Assembly (NCBI GenBank): GCA_964464375.1
Contig: CAYXFU010000002.1
Span: 62,001-126,000 of the forward strand
DNA length: 64,000 nt
Direction of reading: 5' to 3'
From: CAIOZA01 sp964464375
GTDB taxonomy: Bacteria > Bacteroidota > Ignavibacteria > Kapaibacteriales > UBA2268
The position numbers and the translations under genes were made by a program. Shown here piece by piece: positions 19,201 through 27,167 of the stretch. Within the stretch, counting starts at the first letter, position 1. The number at the start of each line of letters is the position of its first letter. A model generated the notes under the pieces. The model saw only the letters and a program-made list of their open reading frames with translations, ran no database searches and was not told the origin of the DNA.

Positions 19201-19652
19201 TCAGAAGAATCAGCTCCAATATTGAACGTTTCTTCATTCGAGGAACTATTAATCTTTCTCGAATAATATTTCTTCTGAAATGAGGAAATAGTCGGTTTGC
19301 TTGTATATTGAATTGAATCAGGAGCTTCCCATCCTAATTTGAAATACGGAGCTTCACCTTGTGTTGAATCGAATTTCCCGGTGTGTTTGTAAACAACGTG
19401 ATAAGTTAGATAATCCCATTCTCCGCAATTATATTTATCCTGAGTGGTTCTGGGATCACATTTAAGAGTATTAAGCATTAATATTTTACGGAACTGACCG
19501 GGGTTATCGGGGAATTTGTATGTTCCTCTTCGTCCTGTAATTGAATCGAATGATAGAGTTTGGACAACGATTGTATCTTGAGCCAAAAGGCAATCAGGCA
19601 AAGACGCAAATATAATTATCAAGACGATAAAAAGTAGTAATTTTTTTTGCAT
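16221..19652 (-). CDS. PNGase F-like secreted protein with LamG insertion and T9SS sorting domain
   Basis: 1143 residues. A signal peptide (about 1-24) leads into an N-terminal PNGase F-like segment with CGEWDYLTYH near residue 75, matching the region of the catalytic Asp60 of Elizabethkingia PNGase F. The homologous fold resumes only near residue 602 with YEIGRFITPYG. It continues through GHGHQS, HCCEWKDNTH near 720 (the region of Glu206), and NPVYPQGGTW with GWCPG. About 520 residues are inserted between, including a LamG/concanavalin-like domain (about 280-470, FDGINDFVECG). The position matching Glu118 appears to be Lys. The last 80 residues are a T9SS type A domain. It may bind or cleave N-glycans, but activity is uncertain. 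Confidence 0.82.
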   Translation of the reverse strand: MQKKLLLFIVLIIIFASLPDCLLAQDTIVVQTLSFDSITGRRGTYKFPDNPGQFRKILMLNTLKCDPRTTQDKYNCGEWDYLTYHVVYKHTGKFDSTQGEAPYFKLGWEAPDSIQYTSKPTISSFQKKYYSRKINSSSNEETFNIGADSSELNTGSPFYRTQFVISSKDLKAFGFTKGNMDRIKIFAKDAGGTLKNFTIKIRNAPAGNLLSFVNSSFTTVYQVETRNLNSGWNDFDLMKSFNWTGMSNLIIDISFELKSGTAPILMGRPSTKAFITNATDSYLQFDGINDFVECGKMSELANAQKFTLEGWIRVDQWENWNRVFGTNSTHIELGDKVGQIYCIVRNANNTHANALSAISLNEWTHIAFVYDGNQVKNSDRIKLYINGELRGLTYTDNIPANTIGTIESFNLTDVSNSNASMKGALNEIRVWNEALDAATITNWFDQKINSSHPNYNNLVANYDMDLDKSTTLRDESKTGKYPAKLFGCPQWESMLPENVSMNATETANVPTLQFLRGNYNSQVDSIIINYDITNPPISIITYKVQGNGVVPDNVQYVWKSGYTYKYDTEGKIIDSTLITTENKLKNYKLKFYNPPFELTDQYEIGRFITPYGINLDLGPTGFTWAYDVTDYAPLLQGNVDLSAGNQQELIDLKFLFIKGTTPRDVLRIDRIWGGFASYSYKDLSDDKVLSAINIPLLVNAKQFKVKTRLTGHGHQSNDGNYPHCCEWKDNTHSFLVNDNTVSTWHIFLNDECALNPVYPQGGTWPGSREGWCPGDLVRDHEIEITKNITGSSVKLDYDITKVPANNLGMGSGNYVVAMDLIEYSDLKFNKDIEINQVITPNKEPYYSRKNPICSNPMVEIRNNGKETVNSIRFKYKVSGGQEFVYNWNGELQSLEKSTISLPIPGSSFWIGDANKKFELEAWLEDSKMDDNPETNKFWTFFNLPDLYPETIILNYQTNRRPADYTYQVLDINDKVVFSKTDLLSETNYLDTLNLPKGCYTLQLLDANNMGLSYWAYTEQGSGFIRILDPKSKPLKAFNPDFGKGISYSFNLGDITFIPEQDFEYFVSIFPNPTEKDVTIKINFELGLSRFQVFDLNGTEILSERINSTLDYSYNINSSSLSAGAYFVRISNGQYDITRKFIKK

Positions 19653-19746
19653 AAATTTCCCATATTATTAATTTAATTTTCCAGTAAAACAAAATTAATA
19701 ATTCTGAACTGAATCTTAATGATTTATTTGTTATTCCCACAAAAAA

Positions 19747-19768
19747 AAGACCGCTAAAATGCGGTCTT
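19747..19768 (-). terminator. Rho-independent terminator of the Spy-like lipoprotein gene
   Basis: An 8-bp stem (AAGACCGC / GCGGTCTT) with a 6-base loop. It is followed, reading leftward, by a run of T residues complementary to the A-run at 19741-19748. Confidence 0.88.
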
Positions 19769-19797
19769 CTAATTTAACTCATAATTGAATAGTTACA

Positions 19798-20508
19798 TTA
19801 TGGATTAACTCTTGTATCGCAAGGTAATTTTTGCTTTGCAACCCATGCATTAAATTTTTCAATTTGTTTAGGATCAGTTAATGTTGCTCTTATTGCAATA
19901 TAAAGTTTTTTGAGACAGTCGCAGAGAGCTGCTTTATCAATTGTTGCGTCTAAATCAGCTTTCAATTGTTTATTGATAGCGTCAAGGAGTAATTTGGCAT
20001 CTGCTCTAGTTGTTGTACCAGCTTTAACAGCATCAATAATCGGTTGTCTAGCGGCTTTAGCTACATCAAATGCTGCTTTTCTTGCTGCAGCACCTGCATC
20101 CATAACACCTTTAACACAATCATGATAACCTGGCATCAAATCATGGATAACAGTCATTTGTTCTCTTGTTAATTTAAGATCCCAAAGCAACATACGAAGT
20201 TTAAAGCCTGGACCCATTCTGTCTTTCATTCCGCCCATGCCGCCTTTATCGTCTGGACGTCTATCACCTGGCTTGCATCCATCAATGAATTGCTGCGGAT
20301 AAACTTGAAGATCATTTGACAAATCACCATAAACAGTAAACTGATCAGCGTCAAATGCATTCATTGTTGCATCTGGAACAATTTGGTTACCATTCATCAT
20401 CTGCATGTCTGGTCCTGGGTTAACAGTGTCGTTTTTGCAGGAGGAAACTCCGATTACCATTGCAACTGCGAAAATTGCAAAGATGCTGGAAAATAATACT
20501 TTTTTCAT
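19798..20508 (-). CDS. Helical lipoprotein resembling Spy/CpxP
   Basis: 236 residues. A hydrophobic signal ends in the lipobox-like GVSSC, so Cys24 is the likely lipidation site. The middle has a Gly/Met/Asp-rich stretch, then LLWDLKLTREQM (near residue 110), which resembles the LTxxQ repeats of the Spy/CpxP periplasmic chaperone family. Ala-rich amphipathic helices follow, with paired Cys in CDCL. Spy/CpxP similarity is motif-level only. It is divergent from the receiver-histidine kinase gene 257 bp away, a layout reminiscent of cpxP next to cpxRA, and has its own terminator. Confidence 0.6.
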   Translation of the reverse strand: MKKVLFSSIFAIFAVAMVIGVSSCKNDTVNPGPDMQMMNGNQIVPDATMNAFDADQFTVYGDLSNDLQVYPQQFIDGCKPGDRRPDDKGGMGGMKDRMGPGFKLRMLLWDLKLTREQMTVIHDLMPGYHDCVKGVMDAGAAARKAAFDVAKAARQPIIDAVKAGTTTRADAKLLLDAINKQLKADLDATIDKAALCDCLKKLYIAIRATLTDPKQIEKFNAWVAKQKLPCDTRVNP

Positions 20509-20765
20509 AGATACCTCAAAATTAATATAAAATTAAAAAAAATAAATTATGTCAATGTGTTCTATATGCAATTACACTAAAGAAAATCATTTGTTAGTAT
20601 AATATTCGGAAAATTTTCAAAATTATTGCAAAGATCAATTTCTAACTAGCTAGTATTCTGTTTTCAAAAGTATAGACTAAATATTTTGACTTTGGTTTAA
20701 TTTTCCTAGTAATTTTTTTTTATTTTAGTTATTTTAGGGAAAGATTTAAAGCAATTTTAAAAATT

Positions 20766-21857
20766 ATGGATGCTAAAAGGAAATATAAAATCCTTATAAT
20801 AGAAGATGACTCAATTGTTTTAGCTAATCTTGGCTATATTTTTGAGTTGGAAGATTATAGTGTTGTAAAAGCCGTAAACGGAATCGATGGCTTAGAAAAA
20901 GCCACAACAGAACAACCTGATTTGATTGTTTGTGATATTTCAATGCCTGAAATGGATGGCTATCAGGTTTTAGAAAAATTAAAAAGCAATCCAGAAACAT
21001 TCAGCATCCCTTTTATTTTTCTTACTGCAAGAGTTGATAAAGCCGATCAAAGGCTCGGGATGCAGATGGGGGCTGATGATTATATTACAAAGCCATTCGA
21101 GGCAGACGACATCTTGAATGCAATTCAAGCCAGGTTGCAAAAATTTGAGAATCAAAGAAAAACTTATGAAAACCAAATAGATAATATTAAAAATGTAGTA
21201 TCTACTACACTTCCGCATGAGCTTAGGTCGCCACTTAATTCGATTCTTGGTTTTACACAAATTTTGAAGTCAAACTTCCATGAACTTGGTGAAGACGATA
21301 TTATGATTATGTTGAATAATATTGAAAATGCGGGAAAGCGGATATTGAGACTTATTGTGAACTATCTTTTCTTCAACCGGCTTATGCATCAACCTGATTC
21401 ATTTATAATCAAAGTTCAGGGTGTTGTATCTACTTCCATGTATATCAACCCTAAAGCAATGGAAATTGCAAAAAATTATTCACGAGAAGCAGATTTAAAG
21501 CTTGATGTAGAAAATACTTCAGTACAATTACCGGATGATTGTTTTATTAAATTGGTAGAAGAAATCATTGATAATGCTTTTAAATTCTCTCAACCAGGAT
21601 CTCTTGTAAATGTATCAGGTAAGAAAATTGATCATTTTTATTATTTGACAGTGTCTGATTTTGGAGTGGAATTTACTTCTGAACAATTCAGCCAGATTTC
21701 TGCTTTTGTTCAATTCGACAGAGTCAAATATGAACAACAAGGCTCAGGAATGGGACTTGCTATTGTACAAAAAATTCTTAACTTATTTGATGGAAAACTG
21801 GAGATGTATTCTTCTCAAGATAGCAAGACAGTTGTTACTGCAGTCCTCCCATTGTAA
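20766..21857 (+). CDS. Receiver domain-histidine kinase fusion
   Basis: 363 residues with an unusual order: an N-terminal response-regulator receiver (about 8-125), then HisKA and HATPase domains. The receiver has the acidic pair in IEDDS, the phospho-acceptor Asp in VCDISMPEMDG, Thr in FLTAR and Lys in TKPFE. A short coiled-coil-like linker leads to the H-box LPHELRSPLN. The ATPase domain has the N-box EIIDNAFKFS and the G2 region GSGMGLAIVQK; the G1 box reads DFGVEF rather than DxGxG. No membrane segment or DNA-binding output is present, so it is a cytoplasmic relay. Its stop is 5 bp from that of the convergent M1 peptidase gene. Confidence 0.9.
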   Translation: MDAKRKYKILIIEDDSIVLANLGYIFELEDYSVVKAVNGIDGLEKATTEQPDLIVCDISMPEMDGYQVLEKLKSNPETFSIPFIFLTARVDKADQRLGMQMGADDYITKPFEADDILNAIQARLQKFENQRKTYENQIDNIKNVVSTTLPHELRSPLNSILGFTQILKSNFHELGEDDIMIMLNNIENAGKRILRLIVNYLFFNRLMHQPDSFIIKVQGVVSTSMYINPKAMEIAKNYSREADLKLDVENTSVQLPDDCFIKLVEEIIDNAFKFSQPGSLVNVSGKKIDHFYYLTVSDFGVEFTSEQFSQISAFVQFDRVKYEQQGSGMGLAIVQKILNLFDGKLEMYSSQDSKTVVTAVLPL

Positions 21858-21862
21858 AGATA

Positions 21863-24268
21863 TTAATTTTTCAACAAATCTTTTGTTCTTTTTGCATTGT
21901 TTGTATTAATTGAACCAGAGTTTAATATATCTTTTAATATTTCTTTAAAATTATTTTGCTGATTAAAATACAACATAGCCTCCTTTGCTGCATTACTAAC
22001 TTTGAAGTTCCAATAGCAGTAAGCATCAATAATATTTATTCCTAATTCTTTATCAAAAAAGTTCAGTCTTTTTAAAGCAGTAATTGAATTGATTCTTGTT
22101 TCAAATTCATAACTAGGTGATGTATATTTTTTCAATTCATCAATATACTCCTTCTTACCTGAACCAATTGCTATTTCTAGCCATTTAATTCTGATATTCT
22201 TACCACGCCATCCTTCTTCAGTACCGACAATGTCCAAATACAAATCGATATCTTTTGGGTAGGATGTGGCTAGGTTCTGAAGCGCATATTCTATATTCGC
22301 ATAAGAAGTATCCTTGAGAAGCTTTTCATAATCACGTCTTATTTCTATGTTAATTTCCGTAACATTATCGACTACTGCTCTTCTTACCAATGCATCAGAA
22401 TCATAAATTGCAGATTTAATATTCCTCAATGATGTCGCATTCTCATCCTTTGAAATCTGGCTAATAATTTCGCTTTTTGTCAGATGAAATTTTTCATTTT
22501 TATATAAATTGTTAAGCAAATTACGCTTTTTATCAATTGGGATACTTCTTAACTCAACAAGTGCATCGTATCTGTCAATCATATTCGGGGCTTTTGTCGC
22601 TTGTGCCGCTAACTCAGCATATTCTCGGGTGAATGTTAGTTTCTTCAAAATTTTATTATCAGGATCAAATAAAACGAAATCAATATTCTTTCTTTGTGGA
22701 TTGGGAATGTTAATTATATTAAGTTTATCATTAATCCATACACAGGCTCTTTCAAATGAGCCATCCCGATAGTAAACTGCGATTTCTATTGGCATTTTAA
22801 ATAATCCAACTAAATCATCATTTTGATGAATCTGTTCAACTGATACCTGAGTATTTCTGACTAAGTTTTCTTCATCTACTGATTTATATGATACTTTATA
22901 GTGGGGTTCACCTCCACGTAATATCCATTCCTCGAAAAACCAATCAAGATTCATCCCTGTTGAGGTATAGATAGAACGTAATAGATCTGTAGTTTCTGCA
23001 TAATTATGCTGAAACTTATTCAAATAGGTTTTAATCGATAAATTGAAATAATCATCTCCAATAACATATCGAAGCATATCAAGTACAAGCGATCCTTTCT
23101 GGTAAATTCTATTTGTACCGGCTCTGCTTGAAGCAAGAGGGTTGTTATTAGTTTTTGCTTCGCTAAATACTTTATCCATTTCAAGTCTTCTGTCATTCTG
23201 ATAGAATTCATTCCCAAATACACTTTTTTCAAATTGTTTAGCATAATAAGTAGCAAAACTTTCAGTTAACCAGACATCTTTTGGTGTGAGGTGAGAAATA
23301 CAGTTTCCGAACCATTGATGAGCCAATTCATGTGCATTTACATTAATATAATTTCTCTGCCAGTATGCTCTGCGATTAATCACCATATAGTCACCAAAGA
23401 CTGTGGAGGTTGTGGTTTCCATTGCTCCGAAAAGATAATCGTGAACTGGTGCTTGTCTGTAAAGTTCGTATGGATAATTGAAACCTAATTCTTTTTCGAA
23501 AAAGTCAACCATTTCTGCTGAGTACTGATACGTATCATCAAACCTGTCCGCTTGGTCAGGATATATCCAGAGTTCTACAGGTAAACCGGATTTTGTAGTT
23601 TTAGTTTTGAATTCGTAGTCGCCAATAACCAATGCTGTCGAAAAGAAAGGATGGTTCTTATTCATTCGATAATGCCATGTCTTCGTTCCATTAGAGCTAT
23701 CTTTCACTTCAATCCGAACACCATTTGAAAAAACTTTATATTTTGAGTCAAAATTGACATACATATCAACAGTTAATCTGTCGTCTATAAAAGGCAGCCA
23801 ATTATGTGGACGGTGAGCCCAAATCTGCTTCCTTTTGATATTTAAAGGATCATTCCAGCCAACAAAATATATTGGACCTTCTTCAGGTGCAGCTTCATAA
23901 CTGAAAATAATGTGATATTCTTTATTATGTTCAAGCTTTGTTTTTGGGTAGATGATGACATCACGATCGGTAGTCCGGTATGTGATATCGACATTGGGAA
24001 TGGATATAGAAAAGAATTTAAATGAAGGAGCATAGAAAACTATAGAATCAGTTTGAAATCTTTTTGTCAGAATTGTAAAATCGGTTTGAGCTATGATTTT
24101 ATTCCTTTTAGGCTCGATTGATATAATGGCATCGAGATGAATCAACTTTACAATTAATTCAACAGGTTCATTAGCTGTTTCATTGAAGTAAGATTTGCTA
24201 AGTTGCTGTGCGAATGTGATAAGGCTGCTTAGCAAAAAAAATATTATTATTATTTTTAGTTTTCTCAT
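21863..24268 (-). CDS. Exported M1-family aminopeptidase
   Basis: About 801 residues from the ATG at 24268, which begins MRKLKIIII and gives a standard signal peptide ending near FAQQ. A TTG at 24280 would add only MAFN. The gluzincin domain has HELAHQWFGN followed by LTESFATYY, giving the zinc ligands His, His and Glu, and the N-terminal-amine recognition motif reads GAMET instead of the common GAMEN. The N-terminal beta domain and a C-terminal helical repeat region complete the M1 layout. It is probably periplasmic or surface-located and degrades peptides for nutrition. There is no T9SS domain at the end. Confidence 0.92.
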   Translation of the reverse strand: MRKLKIIIIFFLLSSLITFAQQLSKSYFNETANEPVELIVKLIHLDAIISIEPKRNKIIAQTDFTILTKRFQTDSIVFYAPSFKFFSISIPNVDITYRTTDRDVIIYPKTKLEHNKEYHIIFSYEAAPEEGPIYFVGWNDPLNIKRKQIWAHRPHNWLPFIDDRLTVDMYVNFDSKYKVFSNGVRIEVKDSSNGTKTWHYRMNKNHPFFSTALVIGDYEFKTKTTKSGLPVELWIYPDQADRFDDTYQYSAEMVDFFEKELGFNYPYELYRQAPVHDYLFGAMETTTSTVFGDYMVINRRAYWQRNYINVNAHELAHQWFGNCISHLTPKDVWLTESFATYYAKQFEKSVFGNEFYQNDRRLEMDKVFSEAKTNNNPLASSRAGTNRIYQKGSLVLDMLRYVIGDDYFNLSIKTYLNKFQHNYAETTDLLRSIYTSTGMNLDWFFEEWILRGGEPHYKVSYKSVDEENLVRNTQVSVEQIHQNDDLVGLFKMPIEIAVYYRDGSFERACVWINDKLNIINIPNPQRKNIDFVLFDPDNKILKKLTFTREYAELAAQATKAPNMIDRYDALVELRSIPIDKKRNLLNNLYKNEKFHLTKSEIISQISKDENATSLRNIKSAIYDSDALVRRAVVDNVTEINIEIRRDYEKLLKDTSYANIEYALQNLATSYPKDIDLYLDIVGTEEGWRGKNIRIKWLEIAIGSGKKEYIDELKKYTSPSYEFETRINSITALKRLNFFDKELGINIIDAYCYWNFKVSNAAKEAMLYFNQQNNFKEILKDILNSGSINTNNAKRTKDLLKN

Positions 24269-24401
24269 ATTAAATGCCAAGTTTTTATTGAATAGAATTT
24301 AAATTAGTAATTAAAGCTTGAAATGCGCAATTTTTTAAACAACAAATTAAGATAAATATGTATTTTTTTAGCTAAAAATTAAAAATTTATACAAATTTCC
24401 T

Positions 24402-24410
24402 TATATTTGC
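24402..24410 (+). promoter_or_regulatory. Putative -7 promoter element for etfBA
   Basis: TATATTTGC is an exact match to the extended Bacteroidota -7 element TAtaTTTGC, 37 bases upstream of the etfB start codon. No TTG is seen at the usual -33 distance. Confidence 0.5.
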
Positions 24411-24446
24411 AAACTTATAGATTTTAGAATTTTTGGAGTAACTTTA

Positions 24447-25193
24447 ATGAATATTTTAGTTTGTATTTCACGAGTACCTGATACTGCCTCGAGAGTCATT
24501 GTTGGGTCTGATGGGAAAACTATTGACCCTCAAGGCATTAAGTATATAGTAAACCCTTATGATGAAATTGCTTTGGAAGAAGGACTTCGTCTTCGCGAGA
24601 AAAACGGTGGTACAGTTACTGCATTAACTGTTGGTGGAGAAAGTTCGAAAGAACAATTACGTACTGCATTAGCTATGGGTGTTGATTCAGCAGTTATTAT
24701 CAAAACTGATTCGAGTTTTGATTCCTTTTTTGTTGCTAATAATATCTCAGAATATGCAAAATCAATTAATCCTGATATCATTTTATTAGGGAAACAGAGT
24801 GTCGATTTCGATTCTTTGCAGGTACCATCAATACTTGGAGAGTTATTGGGATTTCCTTCTGTATCTGTTGTAACAAAACTGACAATTGAAGGTAATACTG
24901 TTAATGCTGAACGGGAAATCGAAGGAGGTAAAGAGGTTGTTGAAACTTCATTGCCATGTATTATTAGTGCTCAAAAAGGTCTAAATGATCCAAGGTATCC
25001 TAAATTACCGGATATTATGAAAGCTAAATCTAAACCAATTGAAGAAAAGGATGCTGTTAACTCAGATGAAAGAGTTACAGTAATGGGGATTGAAATTCCA
25101 TTGAAGAAAAGAACTGGAATTATTCTGGGTGGTGAAGATAAGGATATCGATGAAGTTGTTCGTCTGCTTCACGAAGAATCCAAAGTTATTTAA
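24447..25193 (+). CDS. etfB: Electron transfer flavoprotein subunit beta
   Basis: 248-residue beta subunit of the ETF heterodimer, which accepts electrons from acyl-CoA and related dehydrogenases and passes them to the quinone pool or to bifurcating enzymes. Recognisable features are the N-terminal MNILVCISRVPDT, NPYDEIALEEGLRL, the VDFDSLQVPSILGELLG region and the C-terminal helical arm. It is followed 32 bp later by etfA. No acyl-CoA dehydrogenase or ETF:quinone oxidoreductase is adjacent. Confidence 0.95.
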   Translation: MNILVCISRVPDTASRVIVGSDGKTIDPQGIKYIVNPYDEIALEEGLRLREKNGGTVTALTVGGESSKEQLRTALAMGVDSAVIIKTDSSFDSFFVANNISEYAKSINPDIILLGKQSVDFDSLQVPSILGELLGFPSVSVVTKLTIEGNTVNAEREIEGGKEVVETSLPCIISAQKGLNDPRYPKLPDIMKAKSKPIEEKDAVNSDERVTVMGIEIPLKKRTGIILGGEDKDIDEVVRLLHEESKVI

Positions 25194-25225
25194 TTATTAT
25201 TTGACAACAAGAAAGTGAAATCAAT

Positions 25226-26182
25226 ATGAATAAAATATTAGTATATCTAGAAGGAAATAAATCAGAATTGAAGCGTACTTCCTACGAGGTTGTCTCTGCT
25301 GCCCGAACTTTTGATATTCCTGTAATTGGTTTAGTTGTAAACCTAACTGAGTCTCAGGTTCAGATTGCAGCAGAATATGGATTGAAAGAATGTATCATTG
25401 CTAACTCTCCAACTTTGAATAATTATTCCTCAACAGCTTATGCCTCTATTATTGCCGAAACAGCCAAATCAAATGGTTGCGACGTTATTATATTCGCTGG
25501 TAATGCCGCGGGTTTGGAGTTAGCACCAAGAGTATCGGCAAAACTTGATGCCGGCTATATTTCAGATTGTGTAAAGCTTGAATTAGCCGATGGCAATTTC
25601 TTAGCAAAAAAACCCGTTTACGGTGGAAAAGCTCAGATCACAGCAAAAATTAATACAGCAAATAAAGTTTTTTCTCTAAGACCAAATGTCTTCACAGCAA
25701 CCAAAGAACCAGCTATCTTAAATATTAATACTATGACCTCATCAATTGGTGAAGCAGAAGCAACTTCTAAAGTTGTGAATCTTGCCAAGAATGAAGGAAA
25801 ACTTGATGTTCTTGAGGCTGATGTCGTTGTGTCTGGAGGTCGTGGATTAAAAGGACCTGAAAATTATAATCTTATTGAAAATCTCGCAGCCGTATTTGGC
25901 GGAGCTGTCGGTGCTTCTCGTGCAGTTGTTGATTCAGGCTGGCGTCCTCATAGCGAACAAGTTGGGCAAACAGGTAAAACAGTTTCTCCAACACTGTATA
26001 TAGCTGCCGGGATATCAGGAGCAGTTCAGCACATGGCTGGTATGTCCACTTCTAAAGTAATTCTAGCTATCAATAAAGATAAGGATGCACCAATATTTAA
26101 AGTTTGTGATTATGGTATCGTTGGTGATCTTTTTGAAGTGTTGCCTAAACTTACTGAGAAAATAAAAGCTATCAAAGGTTAA
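25226..26182 (+). CDS. etfA: Electron transfer flavoprotein subunit alpha
   Basis: 318-residue alpha subunit that carries FAD. The C-terminal FAD domain shows the family signature across GGRGLKGPENY, AVFGGAVGASRAVVDSGW, EQVGQTGKTVSPTLYIAAG and ISGAVQHMAGM, all intact. The N-terminal half is the Rossmann-like domain shared with EtfB. It is the second gene of the etfBA operon, closed by a strong terminator at 26199-26235. Confidence 0.96.
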   Translation: MNKILVYLEGNKSELKRTSYEVVSAARTFDIPVIGLVVNLTESQVQIAAEYGLKECIIANSPTLNNYSSTAYASIIAETAKSNGCDVIIFAGNAAGLELAPRVSAKLDAGYISDCVKLELADGNFLAKKPVYGGKAQITAKINTANKVFSLRPNVFTATKEPAILNINTMTSSIGEAEATSKVVNLAKNEGKLDVLEADVVVSGGRGLKGPENYNLIENLAAVFGGAVGASRAVVDSGWRPHSEQVGQTGKTVSPTLYIAAGISGAVQHMAGMSTSKVILAINKDKDAPIFKVCDYGIVGDLFEVLPKLTEKIKAIKG

Positions 26183-26198
26183 GATTAATCTCTCCACA

Positions 26199-26235
26199 TC
26201 CCAATTTGTTATAGCTAGCAAATTGGGATTTTTTT
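26199..26235 (+). terminator. Rho-independent terminator of etfBA
   Basis: A 10-bp perfect stem (TCCCAATTTG / CAAATTGGGA) with a 10-base loop, followed by a run of eight or more T residues. Confidence 0.93.
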
Positions 26236-26361
26236 TATTTATGTCCGATTTATCTTTTGATATATGATTTAATATTTGTAGTTTTAGATTACTGCAATAA
26301 TCGTTATGCTTATGCAGTCAATAACATAGTAAAAGAACCGAAATAGAATAGAGCAGAATAA

Positions 26362-26961
26362 ATGGAAAAAATTCAATTAGTAGTTTTAGGATTAACCGCC
26401 AGTCCGGCAAGTAACAATGCTTATGCACTCATTTTAAAAGAATTGGAAGGTAACAAGAGACTTCCAATAATTATCGGTGCTTTTGAAGCTCAAGCCATAG
26501 CACTCGAAATGGAGGGGGTTGTTCCCCCAAGACCAATGACTCATGACCTAATCAAATCCTTGATAGAGTCATTTAATTCTTCAATTACTGAGGTTTTTAT
26601 CAGTGAATTGAGAGATGGAACATATTATGCAAAATTGATTTTTGAAGATATAGGTCTTGAGCTGGATGCAAGACCTAGTGACGCAATTGCCATTGCTGTA
26701 AGATGTAATTCTCCAATTTATGTCAATGCAGAAGTCCTAGCCGAAGCAGGAATTGTTACTCAAACTGATGAAGCTGACTCTGAAGAAGTTGATGCCGACA
26801 ATGATTTGAATTTTGCCCAACCTGAAAAGAAGAAGTCACATAAACCTTTAACAAAGACTGATCAGATTCAACAACAACTGGATAAAGCGATATTAGATGA
26901 AGATTATGAGAAAGCAGCAAACTTACGTGATGAATTGAAAAAACTACTTGAATCATCTTAG
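26362..26961 (+). CDS. Bifunctional nuclease-family protein with UVR motif
   Basis: 199 residues. The N-terminal DUF151/bifunctional nuclease domain (about 1-130) shows LPIIIGAFEAQAIALEMEG, RPMTHDLIKSL and LDARPSDAIAIAVR. An acidic linker leads to a C-terminal UVR motif (about 168-199, LDKAILDEDYEKAANLRDELK) like the UvrB/UvrC interaction helix pair. This two-part arrangement is common in Bacteroidota. The DUF151 domain has nuclease activity in some plants and bacteria, but the bacterial role is unclear. It stands alone between the etf terminator and a tRNA gene. Confidence 0.88.
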   Translation: MEKIQLVVLGLTASPASNNAYALILKELEGNKRLPIIIGAFEAQAIALEMEGVVPPRPMTHDLIKSLIESFNSSITEVFISELRDGTYYAKLIFEDIGLELDARPSDAIAIAVRCNSPIYVNAEVLAEAGIVTQTDEADSEEVDADNDLNFAQPEKKKSHKPLTKTDQIQQQLDKAILDEDYEKAANLRDELKKLLESS

Positions 26962-27020
26962 ATAAATCCAATAGTATTACCTAAATATTGAAATTAATTT
27001 TTTTTATAAGTTTAAATTCT

Positions 27021-27028
27021 TAATTTTG
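27021..27028 (+). promoter_or_regulatory. Putative -7 element for the tRNA gene
   Basis: TAATTTTG fits TAnnTTTG and lies 21 bases before the tRNA 5' end, giving a short leader as expected for a processed stable RNA. No -33 TTG is seen. Confidence 0.45.
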
Positions 27029-27048
27029 TAATCCTTATTTAAGGCGTT

Positions 27049-27122
27049 GCCGGAGTAGCTCAGTCGGTTAGAGCAGTGGAATCATAATCCACGTGTCGGG
27101 GGTTCAAATCCCTCCTCCGGTA
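27049..27122 (+). tRNA. tRNA with CAT anticodon (elongator tRNA-Met or tRNA-Ile2)
   Basis: 74 nt fold into a full cloverleaf: acceptor GCCGGAG / CTCCGGT, D-stem GCTC / GAGC, anticodon stem GTGGA / TCCAC with loop ATCATAA, variable GTGTC, T-stem GGGGG / CCCTC with TTCAAAT. The anticodon is CAT. The anticodon stem lacks the three G-C pairs of an initiator, so it is elongator Met or lysidine-type Ile. The first acceptor pair is G-U. CCA is not encoded; the discriminator base is A. Confidence 0.93.
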
Positions 27123-27125
27123 CAA

Positions 27126-27156
27126 AAAAAGGTACGAATATTTTTCGTACCTTTTT
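27126..27156. terminator. Bidirectional terminator between the tRNA and cytochrome genes
   Basis: A 12-bp perfect stem (AAAAAGGTACGA / TCGTACCTTTTT) with a 7-base loop, flanked by A and T tracts. It begins four bases after the tRNA discriminator base. Confidence 0.92.
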
Positions 27157-27167
27157 GTCATTTAAAA

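Noticed and set aside
24269..24280. TTG-started extension of the M1 aminopeptidase
   Set aside because: Adds four residues ahead of a standard MRKLK-type signal peptide; the ATG at 24268 is more plausible.
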